Part shown: piece by piece, positions 25,025-36,349 of the stretch
How the letters are laid out: the number at the start of each line of letters is the position of its first letter
Numbering within the stretch: position 1 is the stretch's first letter
Origin: Massilia sp. H6
GTDB lineage: Bacteria > Pseudomonadota > Gammaproteobacteria > Burkholderiales > Burkholderiaceae_D
Direction of reading: 5' to 3'
Length of the DNA stretch: 64,000 nucleotides
Assembly: GCF_024802625.1 (NCBI RefSeq)
Contig: NZ_CP103371.1
Coordinates: 1,736,001-1,800,000, forward strand
Notes under the pieces: generated by a model
What the model saw: only the letters and a program-made list of their open reading frames with translations
What the model was told of the DNA's origin: nothing
Database searches by the model: none
Position numbers and translations under genes: made by a program

Positions 25025-27649
25025 CTAGGGCAGCGCCAGCAGCGCCTCGAACTGGTCGGCCGGCAGCGGCCGTGAAAACAGGAAGCCCTGCGCAAAGTCG
25101 CAGCCCGAGGCGCTCAGGCAGCTGCGCTGCTCGGCCGTTTCGACACCCTCGGCAATGACCTTCAGGCCGAGCTTGTGGGCCATGACGATGATGGTGTCGG
25201 TGATCGTGCGGCTGAAGTTGTCGTGGACCAGCTCGGCGACAAAGGACTGGTCGATCTTGAGGTAGTCGATGTCGAGACGCTTGAGGTAGCTCATCGACGA
25301 ATAGCCGGTGCCGAAATCGTCGATCGACACCTGCATGCCGCTGGCCTGCAGCGCGCCCAGCTTCGACAGCACCGTGTCCGACAGGTTCAGCAGCAGGCCT
25401 TCGGTGATCTCGACGTTGATACAGCGCGGCAGCAGATGGATATCGTCCAGGTGGGCTACCCAGTCGGTGGCCCCGGCTTGCGGCTGGAACTGCACCGGCG
25501 ACTTGTTGATGCTGACCTGGAATTCGTGGCCGAGCTGGCCGGACCAGCGCTTGGAGTGATGCGCCGCGGTGCGAAACACCCAGTCGCCAATCTCGTGGAT
25601 CAGGCCGGATTCTTCGGCGACCCCGATGAAGCTGTCCGGCACCAGCAGGACGCCCGAGGGATGGCGCCAGCGCACCAGGGCTTCGGCCTTGACGATCCGG
25701 CCGGAAGCCAGGTCGACGATGGGCTGGAAGTAAAGTTCGAGCTGGTCGTCCGGGACGGCGCGGCGTAGCTCGGCCAGCAGCTTGAGGCGGCGGATCGCGG
25801 CGGCCTGCATGGTGGCTTCGAAGAAGGTGAGCTGGTTGCGTCCCCCGGATTTGGAGCGGTACATGGCATGGTCGGCGTTGCGCATCAGCTCTTCGGGATT
25901 GGCGGCGTCGGCCGGGAAGCGCGCAATGCCGAGGCTGCCGGTGATGTGCAGCAGTTCGCTGCGCACCTGGAACGGCAGGGCGAGCGCATCGAGGATTGCC
26001 TGCGCGGCCGCCTCGACGTGCGCCAGCTCGCGGGTGTCGGTCAGGATCACGGTGAATTCGTCGCCGCCCAGCCGCGCCACCGTGTCGCCCTTATGCACGC
26101 AGGCCTGGATGCGCTGCGCCGCCTCGACCAGCAGCAGGTCGCCGGCGTCGTGGCCGAGCAGGTCGTTGACTTCCTTGAAGCGGTCGAGATCGATGAACAG
26201 CAGGGCCACTTCGCCCGCGTAGCCTTCGGCGCGCTCGATCGCCTGCTCCAGGCGGTCGCGGAACAGGGCGCGATTGGGCAGCCCGGTGAGGGTATCGTAG
26301 TTGGCGCGCTGCTCGAGCTTGCGGGTGAACAGGCGGATCGTGTTTTCGCTATGCTTGCGGGCCGAGATATCGTCGGTAAAGCCATACCAGATGGTGGCGC
26401 CGGCGCCGGCCCTGGCCGGCGTGGCGATGACTTCGCACCAGTGTTGCTCTCCGTTCGCCAGCCTGACCTGGAATTCCACCTGCAGCGGGTGCAGCTGGGC
26501 GGCCGAGCGCTCGAGTGCGCGCCGCAAACGGACCTGGTGGGCCGGTGCGATGCGGGCGCTCAGGCAGCCGAGATCGTCCTGGATCCGGGCTGGCGCCAGT
26601 CCGAACAGCTTGTAGGCCATGTCGCTGATGAACAGGCAGGCCAGCGTGCCGTTGGCATGCCGGACCAGTTCGAACAGCGCGCCCGGCACCTGCTGCGCCA
26701 GCTGCGCCAGCCTTTGGTTGCTGTCGGCCAGCGCTTGCCGCATGAGTTCGGTCTCGGTGATGTCGGTGAGGGTGCCGATCATGCGCAGCGCCTGGCCGGT
26801 CGCACTACGCTCGACCACGCTGCCGCGCGAACGCACGCGGATCCATTCGCCACTCATGCGTTGGACCCGGTATTCGCAGCTGTATATTGGTGTTTCGCCC
26901 CTGAGATAGCGCGTCACGCTGGCACGCACGCGCGCGGCGTCGTCGGGATGGATGCGTTCGAGCCACTGCTGCGTGGTCGCCAGGGCCTGCTCGTCGGCCG
27001 CGCCCATGATCTCTCTCCACTTGGTCGAGAAGCTGGTGGAATTCTCATCCAGGCGCCAGTCCCATACGCCCTCGCCGATACCGTCCAGTGCCAGCAACAG
27101 GCGTTCTTCTTCGCGCCGTACCGATTCGGCCAGCCGGTCGCGCGCTGCAATCGCCTGCTGCAGCGCGTCATTGGCCTGCTTGAGCTTATCCTCGCGCTCG
27201 ATCATGTCGGAAATGTCGTGCACCGTGCCAACCAGGTCGGTGCAGCGGCGCTGTGCGTCGAACACCGGCGTGACCGACACCCGTCCCACCTTGCGCCCGG
27301 CCGGGAAGTCGCTCTGTTCTTGCCAGTGCTGGGTTTGGCCGGAACGAATCGCTTCGCGGTAGTGGCCGAGCACCATCGCCAGCGACGGTTCGGGGATGAC
27401 TTCGCCTACCTGCTTGCCGATGACCTGCTCGGGCCGCAACTGGGTGGCCGCGTAGAACGCCCGATTGACGCTCACGAAGCGAAAGCGTTCGTTCTCCTCG
27501 ACGGCGAGCTGGTAGATGACATCCTGGATGTTGCGGTAAATAATGTCGAGCGCGTTCTCGCGCCCCGCGCCGGCCGGGAGCGCCTGCGAGGGCGGGGGGA
27601 TGTCGATCAGGCGCGGTGAAGCGCTGTCGGGTTCGTCGTCGGAAAGCAT
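25025..27649 (-). CDS. PAS-GGDEF-EAL cyclic-di-GMP protein with intact active sites
   Basis: An 874-residue soluble protein with three PAS domains (about 30-150, 180-310, 320-445), a GGDEF domain with LGGDEF (GGDEF at 528-532) and an EAL domain starting near 640 with EALVRW (Glu656), EITE, DDFGTGYSS and KIDQSFV. All key GGDEF and EAL residues are present, so it could both make and break c-di-GMP. I start at ATG 27649; the only longer option is a TTG 48 bases upstream. It converges on the SDR gene with a 32-bp gap. Confidence 0.9.
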   Translation of the reverse strand: MLSDDEPDSASPRLIDIPPPSQALPAGAGRENALDIIYRNIQDVIYQLAVEENERFRFVSVNRAFYAATQLRPEQVIGKQVGEVIPEPSLAMVLGHYREAIRSGQTQHWQEQSDFPAGRKVGRVSVTPVFDAQRRCTDLVGTVHDISDMIEREDKLKQANDALQQAIAARDRLAESVRREEERLLLALDGIGEGVWDWRLDENSTSFSTKWREIMGAADEQALATTQQWLERIHPDDAARVRASVTRYLRGETPIYSCEYRVQRMSGEWIRVRSRGSVVERSATGQALRMIGTLTDITETELMRQALADSNQRLAQLAQQVPGALFELVRHANGTLACLFISDMAYKLFGLAPARIQDDLGCLSARIAPAHQVRLRRALERSAAQLHPLQVEFQVRLANGEQHWCEVIATPARAGAGATIWYGFTDDISARKHSENTIRLFTRKLEQRANYDTLTGLPNRALFRDRLEQAIERAEGYAGEVALLFIDLDRFKEVNDLLGHDAGDLLLVEAAQRIQACVHKGDTVARLGGDEFTVILTDTRELAHVEAAAQAILDALALPFQVRSELLHITGSLGIARFPADAANPEELMRNADHAMYRSKSGGRNQLTFFEATMQAAAIRRLKLLAELRRAVPDDQLELYFQPIVDLASGRIVKAEALVRWRHPSGVLLVPDSFIGVAEESGLIHEIGDWVFRTAAHHSKRWSGQLGHEFQVSINKSPVQFQPQAGATDWVAHLDDIHLLPRCINVEITEGLLLNLSDTVLSKLGALQASGMQVSIDDFGTGYSSMSYLKRLDIDYLKIDQSFVAELVHDNFSRTITDTIIVMAHKLGLKVIAEGVETAEQRSCLSASGCDFAQGFLFSRPLPADQFEALLALP

Positions 27650-27762
27650 GCTGGGCCGGGGTGGTCTGTGCTTGTACCGATTGTAGACTGAAGACAAAAG
27701 ACCGGTCGCGCGAGGGGAGCTCGGGCGGTCAAGCTAGAGGAAACATGCCAGGCTTGATGTAA

Positions 27763-27784
27763 AAAGCCGCCCTCGGGCGGCTTT
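27763..27784 (-). terminator. Intrinsic terminator of argG
   Basis: AAAGCCGCCC (27763-27772) pairs with GGGCGGCTTT (27775-27784). On the minus strand the stem ends in a T5 run, a standard rho-independent terminator 16 bases beyond the argG stop. Confidence 0.85.
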
Positions 27785-27799
27785 CCAAAGCAGCAGGAT

Positions 27800-29032
<1,233 letters not shown>

Positions 29033-29163
29033 GGGTGTTTCCAGTGTGGAGGGAGGTGGGGGTGATATGGTCAGCTGGCGCTTGCTGCCGTTCCCGGGCA
29101 GGAACGGCGCGCCAACGATCAAACTAGGGGTTGGTGCTGACAAGGTGGTAAAAGGGTGCTGCT

Positions 29164-30087
29164 TTACTGGTCCCCGATGCGTCCGAGGAGCAGGTATTCG
29201 ATCAGGGCCTTCTGCACGTGCAGGCGGTTTTCCGCTTCGTCCCAGACCACCGACTGCGGGCCGTCGATGACGGCGGCGGAGACTTCTTCGCCGCGGTGGG
29301 CCGGCAGGCAATGCATGAACAGCGCGTCGGGCGCGGCGCGCGCCATCTTGGCGCTGTCGACGATGAAGCCGTCGAAGGCCTTCAGGCGCTCGGCGTTTTC
29401 CTTTTCATAGCCCATGCTGGTCCAGACATCGGTGCTGACCAGGTGCGCGCCTTCGCAGGCGTGCGCCGGATCGTCGAACAGCGTGAAGCGGTCGGTCGAA
29501 ACCAGCGCCGGGTCGAGCTCGTAGCCCTTGGGGGTGGAGACGTTCAGGTGGAAGCCGAACACTTCGGCCGCCTGCAGCCACGAGTACAGCATGTTGTTGG
29601 CGTCGCCGATCCAGGTGACCAGCTTGCCGGCGATCGGGCCGCGGTGCTCGTAGAAGGTAAAGATGTCGGCCAGTACCTGGCAGGGGTGGTGTTCATTGGT
29701 CAGGCCATTGATCACCGGGACCCGCGAATGGGCGGCGAAGCGCTCGATGATCTCCTGGCCGAAGGTGCGCACCATGATGATGTCGCACATGCGCGACATG
29801 ACCTGGCCCGCGTCTTCCACCGGCTCGCCGCGGCCGAGCTGGCTGTCGCGCGTGTTCAGGTAGATCGCGGCGCCGCCCAGCTGGTGCATGCCGGCCTCGA
29901 AACTCAGGCGGGTGCGGGTCGAGCTTTTCTCGAACACCATTACCAGGGTACGGTCGACCAGCGGGTGGTAGACCTCATAGGCCTTGAACTTGCGCTTGAT
30001 GAGATGGGCGCGCTCGATGACGTATTCGAACTCGTCGCGGGTGAAGTCGGAAAATTGCAGGAAGTGCTTAACTTGAGCAACTGGCAT
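29164..30087 (-). CDS. argF: Ornithine carbamoyltransferase
   Basis: A 307-residue cytoplasmic enzyme producing citrulline from ornithine and carbamoyl phosphate. The carbamoyl phosphate motif [10 protein letters not shown] (about 54-63), HPCQVLAD, and the ornithine-binding [10 protein letters not shown] are intact. It is upstream of argG on the same strand, giving consecutive arginine steps. Length matches the anabolic form. Confidence 0.96.
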   Translation of the reverse strand: MPVAQVKHFLQFSDFTRDEFEYVIERAHLIKRKFKAYEVYHPLVDRTLVMVFEKSSTRTRLSFEAGMHQLGGAAIYLNTRDSQLGRGEPVEDAGQVMSRMCDIIMVRTFGQEIIERFAAHSRVPVINGLTNEHHPCQVLADIFTFYEHRGPIAGKLVTWIGDANNMLYSWLQAAEVFGFHLNVSTPKGYELDPALVSTDRFTLFDDPAHACEGAHLVSTDVWTSMGYEKENAERLKAFDGFIVDSAKMARAAPDALFMHCLPAHRGEEVSAAVIDGPQSVVWDEAENRLHVQKALIEYLLLGRIGDQ

Positions 30088-30162
30088 GGCGTCTGGGCTT
30101 TACTGTTTTATCCCCTGGAATTATAAGGGCTTTACTTGACGTTAGGGAAAGCGGCGGCGCGA

Positions 30163-31062
30163 TCAATACAGCGTCTGCGCCGACTCATGCAGCAGCTGTC
30201 CGTACAGTTCGTGCCGGTAACGCGCGATCTTGCCGGCGGCTACCGCCTCGAGCACCGCGCACTGCGGCTCTTGCAGGTGGCGGCAGTTGTAGTACTTGCA
30301 GCCGCCCAGGTAGGGCTTGAACTCCACGAATGCGCGCTCGAGCATGCCTTCGCTCAGGTGGTACAGGCCAAATTCCTGGAAGCCGGGCGAATCGATGATC
30401 GAGGCGCCGTCTGCCAGCCAGTACAGGCGGGTAAACGTGGTGGTGTGCTTGCCGGTGTCGAGCGCTTCCGAGATTTCGCGCACCGCGATGTCGGCGTCGG
30501 GCACCAACAGGTTGATCAGGGAAGACTTGCCCATGCCCGACTGGCCGATGAAGATCGACGATTGCCCGGCGAGCAGCGGGGTCAGGGTCTGGACCGCGTG
30601 CTCCGGATGGGCGGTGGCCGAGACCTCGTGGATCGGGTAGCCGAGCGAGCCGTACAGGCCGGCGCGTTCGCGCGCGCGCGCCAGGGTGGCCACGACGTCG
30701 ACCTTGTTGAGGATGATGTGGGCCTCGATGCCGGCCGCCTCGGCCGCCACCAGCGAACGCGAGACCAGATCGTCGGCAAAGCCGGGTTCGGTGGCGACGA
30801 CGATGAACAGGCGCGAGATGTTCGCCGCCAGCAGCTTCGACTTGTACTGGTCCGAGCGGTAGAGCAAGGTGGTGCGGTCGGCAATGCGCTCGATGACGGC
30901 CTGGTTGTCCGAGGTCTTCATCAGGTGCACGACGTCGCCCACGGCGACGTTGGTCTTCTTGCCGCGCGTGACGCACTGCAGTTTTTCGCCGCCGGCGTCG
31001 GCCAGGTAATGGCGGCCGTGCGCCGCGATGACGGTGCCGCTGAGTTTGTGTGCGTCGCTCAT
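30163..31062 (-). CDS. rsgA: Ribosome small-subunit-dependent GTPase RsgA
   Basis: A 299-residue circularly permuted GTPase that checks 30S subunit maturation. An OB-fold (about 1-70) precedes the G domain with motifs in permuted order: NKVD (G4), GQSGMGKSSL (G1), then DSPG (G3); a zinc-binding tail follows (GCKYYNCRH...C). Its start overlaps the phhB stop by 4 bases, linking it to phhB and the M48 protease gene in one operon. Confidence 0.95.
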   Translation of the reverse strand: MSDAHKLSGTVIAAHGRHYLADAGGEKLQCVTRGKKTNVAVGDVVHLMKTSDNQAVIERIADRTTLLYRSDQYKSKLLAANISRLFIVVATEPGFADDLVSRSLVAAEAAGIEAHIILNKVDVVATLARARERAGLYGSLGYPIHEVSATAHPEHAVQTLTPLLAGQSSIFIGQSGMGKSSLINLLVPDADIAVREISEALDTGKHTTTFTRLYWLADGASIIDSPGFQEFGLYHLSEGMLERAFVEFKPYLGGCKYYNCRHLQEPQCAVLEAVAAGKIARYRHELYGQLLHESAQTLY

Positions 31063-31391
31063 GCGGCGTTTCCTTGTGCGTACAGCGCATCGGCCTTGGC
31101 CGCGCAGATGAAGTCGTTGGCGCTGAGGGCGCCGCCGGCCGAATGGGTGGAGTAGGCCAGCTTGCAGCGGCGCCAGCCGACCGTCATGTCGGGGTGGTGG
31201 TTTTCGATTTCGGCCATGCCTGCCACCGCGTTGACAAAGGCGATGGTGGCGCGATAGCTGGCAAAGGCATACGCGCGCATGATCGACGCGCCTTCGGCCT
31301 GCCAGTCGGGCAGTTGCGCCAGCAGCGCAAGGATCGCCGCATGATCGAGTGCGGGCGCGCCGTCGGTGCAGTGGCGTTCGAGCAGCTTCAT
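31059..31391 (-). CDS. phhB: 4a-hydroxytetrahydrobiopterin (pterin-4a-carbinolamine) dehydratase
   Basis: A 110-residue enzyme recycling the pterin cofactor after aromatic amino-acid hydroxylation. The active-site motif ENHHPDM, with following TVGWRRCKLAYSTHSAGGAL, is diagnostic. It overlaps rsgA and the M48 protease gene by 4 bases each. No phenylalanine hydroxylase gene is in the window; this operon arrangement with rsgA is common in Burkholderiales. Confidence 0.93.
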   Translation of the reverse strand: MKLLERHCTDGAPALDHAAILALLAQLPDWQAEGASIMRAYAFASYRATIAFVNAVAGMAEIENHHPDMTVGWRRCKLAYSTHSAGGALSANDFICAAKADALYAQGNAA

Positions 31392-32650
31392 GCGCCCGCC
31401 ATGGTCAGGTGCTTGACCCGGACCGAGGCCGGCGGGTGCGAATCGTAGAAGCTGGAATACAGCGGGTCCGGGGTCAGGGTCGAGGCATTGTCTTCGTACA
31501 TTTTTACCAGTGCCGACACCAGGTGGGCGCCGTCGGTGTGACGGGCCGCGAACGCGTCGGCCTCGAATTCGTGCTTGCGCGACGTGATCGCGTTGAGCGG
31601 CGAGAGCACGAACGTAAAGATCGGCAGCACCAGCATGAACAGGATCAGGGCCATGCCATCGTTCGAGGCGCCCAGCAGCGGCGTCACGCCCAGGCCGGTG
31701 TAGAACCAGGCCTGGGTTTTCAGGTAACCCAGCAGCGCCAGCAAGCCCAGCGACAGCGCGAAGATGGTCACGATGCGCTTGACGATGTGGCGCAGCTTGA
31801 AGTGGCCCAGTTCATGCGCCAGCACCGCTTCGATCTCGTGCGGTTCGAGGCGGGCCAGCAGGGTGTCGAAGAAGACGATGCGCTTGTTGCTGCCAAAGCC
31901 AGAGAAATACGCATTGCCATGCGCGCTGCGCTTGCTGCCGTCCATCACGAACAAGCCTTTCGAGGCGAAACCGACGCGCGTCATCAGCGCTTCGATGCGC
32001 TGCTTCAGGCCAGCGTCGTCGAGCGGCGTAAACTTGTTGAACATCGGCGCGATCACGCTCGGATAGAGCACCATCATGAGCAGCTGGAAGCCGCTCCAGA
32101 CGCACCAGGCCCACAGCCACCATAAGTCGCCGCTTTTCTCCATCAGCACCAGGATCACCCATACCAGCGGCAGGCCGATCACGGCGCCCATCAGCGCGCC
32201 CTTGGCCAGGTCGGCCAGCCACAGGCGCGGCGTCATCTTGTTAAAGCCGAAGCGTTGTTCCTGGACGAACTGGCGGTACCAGTCGAGCGGCAGGTCGAGC
32301 AGGGCAGAGAGCACCGCAAAGGCCGCGACCAGGGCGATCTGGTGGGTCATGCCGGGGCCGGTCAGGCCCAGCAGGGTGCTGGACAAGGCCTGCAGGCCGC
32401 CGAGCAGGGTGAACCCGATCAGCACCAGGCCTGCCCACAGCAACCCGACGATGCCCAGGCGGGTCTTGGCCACCGTGTAGTCGGCCGCCTTCTGGTGCGC
32501 GGCGAGCGATACCTTCGAGGCGAACTCGGCCGGTACCGAGGCGCGGTGGCGCAGCACGTGCCGGATGTGGCGGTTGGCCAGCCAGAAACGCAAACCGAGG
32601 GTCAACGCAAAGAAAACAACGAACAAAACCGAAAACCCGAATGAAGACAT
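31388..32650 (-). CDS. M48-family (Ste24-like) membrane metallopeptidase
   Basis: A 420-residue inner-membrane zinc protease resembling CAAX prenyl protease 1. Several transmembrane segments flank the catalytic domain; the zinc site HELGH lies in VLAHELGHFK, with the third ligand Glu in KHEFEADAFAARH. The ATG at 32650 is used rather than an upstream in-frame codon, as it begins the first membrane segment. It overlaps phhB by 4 bases and is divergent from orn. Substrates in bacteria are unknown; membrane protein quality control is a general inference. Confidence 0.9.
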   Translation of the reverse strand: MSSFGFSVLFVVFFALTLGLRFWLANRHIRHVLRHRASVPAEFASKVSLAAHQKAADYTVAKTRLGIVGLLWAGLVLIGFTLLGGLQALSSTLLGLTGPGMTHQIALVAAFAVLSALLDLPLDWYRQFVQEQRFGFNKMTPRLWLADLAKGALMGAVIGLPLVWVILVLMEKSGDLWWLWAWCVWSGFQLLMMVLYPSVIAPMFNKFTPLDDAGLKQRIEALMTRVGFASKGLFVMDGSKRSAHGNAYFSGFGSNKRIVFFDTLLARLEPHEIEAVLAHELGHFKLRHIVKRIVTIFALSLGLLALLGYLKTQAWFYTGLGVTPLLGASNDGMALILFMLVLPIFTFVLSPLNAITSRKHEFEADAFAARHTDGAHLVSALVKMYEDNASTLTPDPLYSSFYDSHPPASVRVKHLTMAGA

Positions 32651-32721
32651 TCTGTGCCTGTGAGAAAATGCAGGATACCCTTGCACACCGAAGTGCACAT
32701 CAATAAGGCAAAGAGAGAATT

Positions 32722-33306
32722 ATGTCACAAGCTACCCAAACCGATGCGGCGGCAAAGCCTGCGCGTCCGAACGAGTTCAACCTGGTCTGGCTCGACATGG
32801 AGATGACCGGACTGGACCCGGACAACGACCGCATCATCGAGGTGGCCGTGGTCGTGACCGACCCGGACCTGAACATCATCGCCGAAGGCCCGGTGTTCGC
32901 GATCCACCAGTCCGACGAGACCCTGGACAAGATGGACAACTGGAACAAGGGCACCCACGGCAAGTCGGGCCTGATCGACCGCGTCAAGGCGTCCACCGTG
33001 ACCGAGGCCCAGGCCGAGCTCGAACTGATCGCCTTCTTGAAGCAATACGTGCCGGCCAATAAATCGCCCATGTGCGGCAATTCGATCTGCCAGGACCGCC
33101 GTTTCATGGCGCGCGGCATGCCCAAGCTCGAGGCCTTCTTCCATTACCGTAACCTCGATGTGTCGACCCTGAAGGAATTGTGCCGCCGCTGGAAGCCCGA
33201 ACTCGCATCCGGCTTCAAGAAGCACCAGAAGCACACCGCACTGGCCGACATCGTCGAATCGGTCGAAGAACTGCGCTACTACCGCGAGCACTTCATCAAG
33301 CTCTGA
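32722..33306 (+). CDS. orn: Oligoribonuclease
   Basis: A 194-residue DEDDh 3'-5' exoribonuclease that finishes RNA decay by cutting 2-5-mers, especially dinucleotides; it also clears pGpG from c-di-GMP turnover. Exo [15 protein letters not shown], Exo [13 protein letters not shown] and Exo III HTALADI are present. AAGAGAGA precedes the ATG. A short non-conserved N-terminal extension (about 17 residues) is seen. Relevant here because two c-di-GMP proteins are encoded nearby. Confidence 0.96.
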   Translation: MSQATQTDAAAKPARPNEFNLVWLDMEMTGLDPDNDRIIEVAVVVTDPDLNIIAEGPVFAIHQSDETLDKMDNWNKGTHGKSGLIDRVKASTVTEAQAELELIAFLKQYVPANKSPMCGNSICQDRRFMARGMPKLEAFFHYRNLDVSTLKELCRRWKPELASGFKKHQKHTALADIVESVEELRYYREHFIKL

Positions 33307-33359
33307 GTGCCGCTCGCCGGTGAGGCGGCGCGGCATGACGAATGTGCTCCCGGGCCGGT

Positions 33360-34310
33360 TTACCGCATCTGGGTATAGTTGACCGGAATGAAACGGTAGC
33401 CCTTGCCTTCGGTTGCAAGATGGCCCAGGCCCGGGAATTGCAGGTGGGCGCCGCCTATCAGGTAGCCGCCCTTGGCCGCGGCGTCAAAGGCTTTCTTGCG
33501 CGCCGGAACAGCGGCTTGCTGGTCGCTGTCGAACTCGATCGTCACCGCCGGATTGTCCATCTGCACCGCCGCCACGTGGATCAGGTCGCCGATCAGGTGC
33601 AGCTTGCGCTTGCCGCTTTCCACCACATAGGTGGTGTGGCCGGGCGTGTGCCCCAAGGCCGCCTGGGCGCGGATGCCCGGCACCAGCTCGACGTCGCCGT
33701 CGAAGGCCTTGAACTTGCCTGCCTTGATATACGGGGTAATGGCGGCCCTGGCGGCCTTGAAGCCATCCTTGCTCTTGGCCTTGTCCATGTTTTCCTCGCT
33801 CAGCCAGTAGTCGGATTCTTTCTTGTTGGCGCGCACGGTGGCGTTCGGGAACACCAGCCTGCCATCGTCGACCAGGCCGCCCGCATGGTCGCCATGGAAG
33901 TGGGTGATGTAGATTTCGTCCACCTGGCCCGGCTGGTAGCCGGCGGCCTTCATGTTGGCGACCAGGCGGCCCAGGGTCGGGCCGAAGAACGATCCGGCGC
34001 CGCTGTCGATCATGATCAGCTTGCTTCCGGTATTGATCAGGTAGGCGTTGGCCGAGGTCTCCAGCGGCGCTTCCAGGTGCGCCTTCGCCAGCGCCGCGGC
34101 GGTTTTCTTGGGGTCTTGCGCCAGCAGCTTGTCCACCGGCAGGTCGACCGTGCCGTCCGACAGCGGGGTGACCTCGAACTGGCCCAGCATGATGCGCGAC
34201 CAGCCGGGGGCAGGGGTCTTGGCCATCGGGGCGGCGGCCCAGGCGGGGCTGGCCAGGACGGCCGCTGCCACGGCGGTGGCCAGCAGGATAGGGGTAAGGC
34301 GGTTTGTCAT
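33360..34310 (-). CDS. Exported metallo-beta-lactamase-fold hydrolase
   Basis: A 316-residue periplasmic MBL-fold protein. A Sec signal peptide covers residues 1-25 (cleavage after PAWA). The metal motif is THFHGDHAGG, with the further ligands in GHTPGHT and a late GAH. The family includes lactonases and organophosphate hydrolases of the MPH type; substrate cannot be stated. The start at ATG 34310 gives the complete signal peptide. It converges on orn across 53 bp and follows the UPF0149 gene by 101 bp. Confidence 0.88.
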   Translation of the reverse strand: MTNRLTPILLATAVAAAVLASPAWAAAPMAKTPAPGWSRIMLGQFEVTPLSDGTVDLPVDKLLAQDPKKTAAALAKAHLEAPLETSANAYLINTGSKLIMIDSGAGSFFGPTLGRLVANMKAAGYQPGQVDEIYITHFHGDHAGGLVDDGRLVFPNATVRANKKESDYWLSEENMDKAKSKDGFKAARAAITPYIKAGKFKAFDGDVELVPGIRAQAALGHTPGHTTYVVESGKRKLHLIGDLIHVAAVQMDNPAVTIEFDSDQQAAVPARKKAFDAAAKGGYLIGGAHLQFPGLGHLATEGKGYRFIPVNYTQMR

Positions 34311-34411
34311 CGCAGGTCCTTGGGTCTGTGTGCGGCGCGGGCCGGCCGCAAGCATTGCATATCGTACATGATTGCATGCCTGGCGTGCCGGCGCCGCGCG
34401 CAGCCCAAGCG

Positions 34412-35107
34412 TCACTGCGTTGGCTGGGCCCCGCAACACTTCTTGTGCTTCTTGCCGCTGCCGCAAGGGCAGTCGTCGTTGCGGCCGATTTTCGGCTCGT
34501 CGCGCACCACGGTTTCCACCGCCGGCTGGCGCAGCGGCAGCCAGTAGCGGTAGATGGCCGGCAGGTTCGCTTCGATTTCCAGCGCCAGCGCGTGCGCCTT
34601 TTTCGGGTCTTCGACTTCTGGCAGTTCGGATTCTTCGATTTCGTCGGCGCCGAGCAGGTAGATCGGGCGCATCAGTTCGGCCACCTCGGAGCTCCAGATC
34701 GGCTCCCATGAACCCGGGCGCAGTTCCATGCCTTCCCAGAAGCCCCAGCACCAGGCTTCGCCATCGATCAGGTTGCTGCCGTTGACTTCGTGCTCGCAAA
34801 ACAGCGGCTCGAACTCTTTCGGGGCGACTTCGAACGTGACCAGCACTTCGTTCATGAAGCGCATGATCAGGTTGATGATCTTTTCTTCGTCGCGGCTGTT
34901 CTTCCAGGCCGGCGCCTGCTGGCCGTCCTGGCCCCAGACCCGTGGCAGCCACTCGGCCGGCATGATGGTTTCCGGACCGATCGCAATCGCCGTCAGGTAG
35001 CCGTGCAGGGTGTCCATCGTCATCGCGTCCTCGGGGGAGCGGTCGGATAGCAAAAACTGGTCGAGGTCGTCGAATTCTTTGTCGCTGAGGGGCTGGTCGA
35101 GATGCAT
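34412..35107 (-). CDS. UPF0149/YecA family protein with C-terminal SEC-C zinc motif
   Basis: A 231-residue cytoplasmic protein. The N-terminal two-thirds is a UPF0149 (YgfB/YecA) helical domain, with [12 protein letters not shown] and [10 protein letters not shown]; the C-terminus is a SEC-C motif, [13 protein letters not shown], which binds zinc and in SecA contacts SecB and ribosomes. YecA associates with ribosomes in E. coli; this protein may do the same. AAGAG precedes the ATG. Divergent from srkA. Confidence 0.88.
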   Translation of the reverse strand: MHLDQPLSDKEFDDLDQFLLSDRSPEDAMTMDTLHGYLTAIAIGPETIMPAEWLPRVWGQDGQQAPAWKNSRDEEKIINLIMRFMNEVLVTFEVAPKEFEPLFCEHEVNGSNLIDGEAWCWGFWEGMELRPGSWEPIWSSEVAELMRPIYLLGADEIEESELPEVEDPKKAHALALEIEANLPAIYRYWLPLRQPAVETVVRDEPKIGRNDDCPCGSGKKHKKCCGAQPTQ

Positions 35108-35218
35108 GAGGGGCTCTTGTTGCGTGGGAAGGCGACAGTTTAACCGCTGTGGGACGCCCGAGCACGGAAATCGCATGCGCGGCGCGACGCCCGCCACGGC
35201 GGCGCTTACAATGTCCAT

Positions 35219-36244
35219 ATGGATAATCTGTCTTTCCCTGAACTGCCCCGCGCCAATACCCCGGCCCATCCGTACGCGCAACTCGACCCGCAAGTGGTGC
35301 TCGAAGCCGTCGAGAGCCTGGGCCTGTACTGCGACGGCCGCCTGCTCGCGCTCAACAGCTACGAGAACCGCGTCTACCAGGTCGGCCTCGAAGAGGGCGC
35401 TCCGGTGGTGGTCAAGTTCTACCGCCCGCAGCGCTGGACCGATGCGGCCATCCTCGAAGATCATGCCTTCGTGACCGAACTGGCCGAGCGCGAGATTCCG
35501 GTGGTGCCGGCCATGCTGATCGACGGGCGCAGCCTGCACAGCTGCCAGGGTTACCGCTTCTCGGTGTTTCCGCGCCGCGGCGGGCGCGCGCCCGAACTGG
35601 GCGATCCGGCCACGCTGGAATGGATCGGGCGCTTCATCGGCCGCATCCACGCGGTGGGCGCCCTGGCGCCCTATACGGCGCGTCCGGAACTGAACCAGCA
35701 AACTTTCGGGCGCGAGCCCGTCGACTGGCTGCGCAGCCATGGCTTCATTCCGCTTGAACTGGCCGCTACCTATGCCAGCGTGGTCGAGCAGGCGCTCGAT
35801 GGGGTGGCGCGCTGTTACGAGCGCGCCGGCGAGCTGCCCTCGCTGCGCCTGCATGGCGACTGCCACGCCGGCAACGTGCTGTGGACGCCGGACGGCCCGC
35901 ATTTCGTCGACTTCGACGATAGCCGCATGGGGCCGGCCATCCAGGACCTGTGGATGCTGCTCTCCGGCGAGCGCCACGAGATGGTCGGGCAGATGGCCGA
36001 CGTGCTGGCCGGCTATGAAGACTTCTGCGACTTCCATCCGCGCCAGCTCTACCTGGTCGAGGCGCTGCGCACGCTGCGGCTGATCCATTATTCGTGCTGG
36101 CTGGCGATGCGCTGGGACGACCCGGCTTTTCCGGCGGCCTTTCCCTGGTTTAATACCCAGCGTTACTGGCAGGACCGCATTCTCGAGCTGCGCGAACAGG
36201 TGGCGCTGATGGACGAGCCGCCGCTGTGGGGACACAATGCCTGA
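35219..36244 (+). CDS. srkA: Stress response serine/threonine kinase SrkA (YihE/RdoA)
   Basis: A 341-residue APH/choline-kinase-fold protein kinase. [10 protein letters not shown] and [11 protein letters not shown] are diagnostic of SrkA, the catalytic loop is [12 protein letters not shown] and the metal Asp lies in [10 protein letters not shown]. SrkA protects against stress-induced death, in part by counteracting MazF-type toxin activity in E. coli. A TACAAT box ends only 6 bases before the ATG and there is no Shine-Dalgarno, so the mRNA may be leaderless. Confidence 0.93.
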   Translation: MDNLSFPELPRANTPAHPYAQLDPQVVLEAVESLGLYCDGRLLALNSYENRVYQVGLEEGAPVVVKFYRPQRWTDAAILEDHAFVTELAEREIPVVPAMLIDGRSLHSCQGYRFSVFPRRGGRAPELGDPATLEWIGRFIGRIHAVGALAPYTARPELNQQTFGREPVDWLRSHGFIPLELAATYASVVEQALDGVARCYERAGELPSLRLHGDCHAGNVLWTPDGPHFVDFDDSRMGPAIQDLWMLLSGERHEMVGQMADVLAGYEDFCDFHPRQLYLVEALRTLRLIHYSCWLAMRWDDPAFPAAFPWFNTQRYWQDRILELREQVALMDEPPLWGHNA

Positions 36245-36291
36245 ATTGAGCCGGTTTGCGGCCCCAGTTCGGCGTGTCGACTTCTTGAAAT

Positions 36292-36310
36292 TTGCCGGAT
36301 AATCCGGTAA
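36292..36310. promoter_or_regulatory. Short palindrome upstream of the coiled-coil gene
   Basis: CCGGAT and ATCCGG (36295-36300 and 36302-36307), extended by T/A pairs at both ends, lie 40 bases before the ATG of the 771-residue protein. It includes a GATAAT hexamer that could be a -10 box. Operator or promoter function is a guess. Confidence 0.3.
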
Positions 36311-36349
36311 CGCGTCCCACGCCCGGGGCCGCCGTCAGCGAGAACCACT

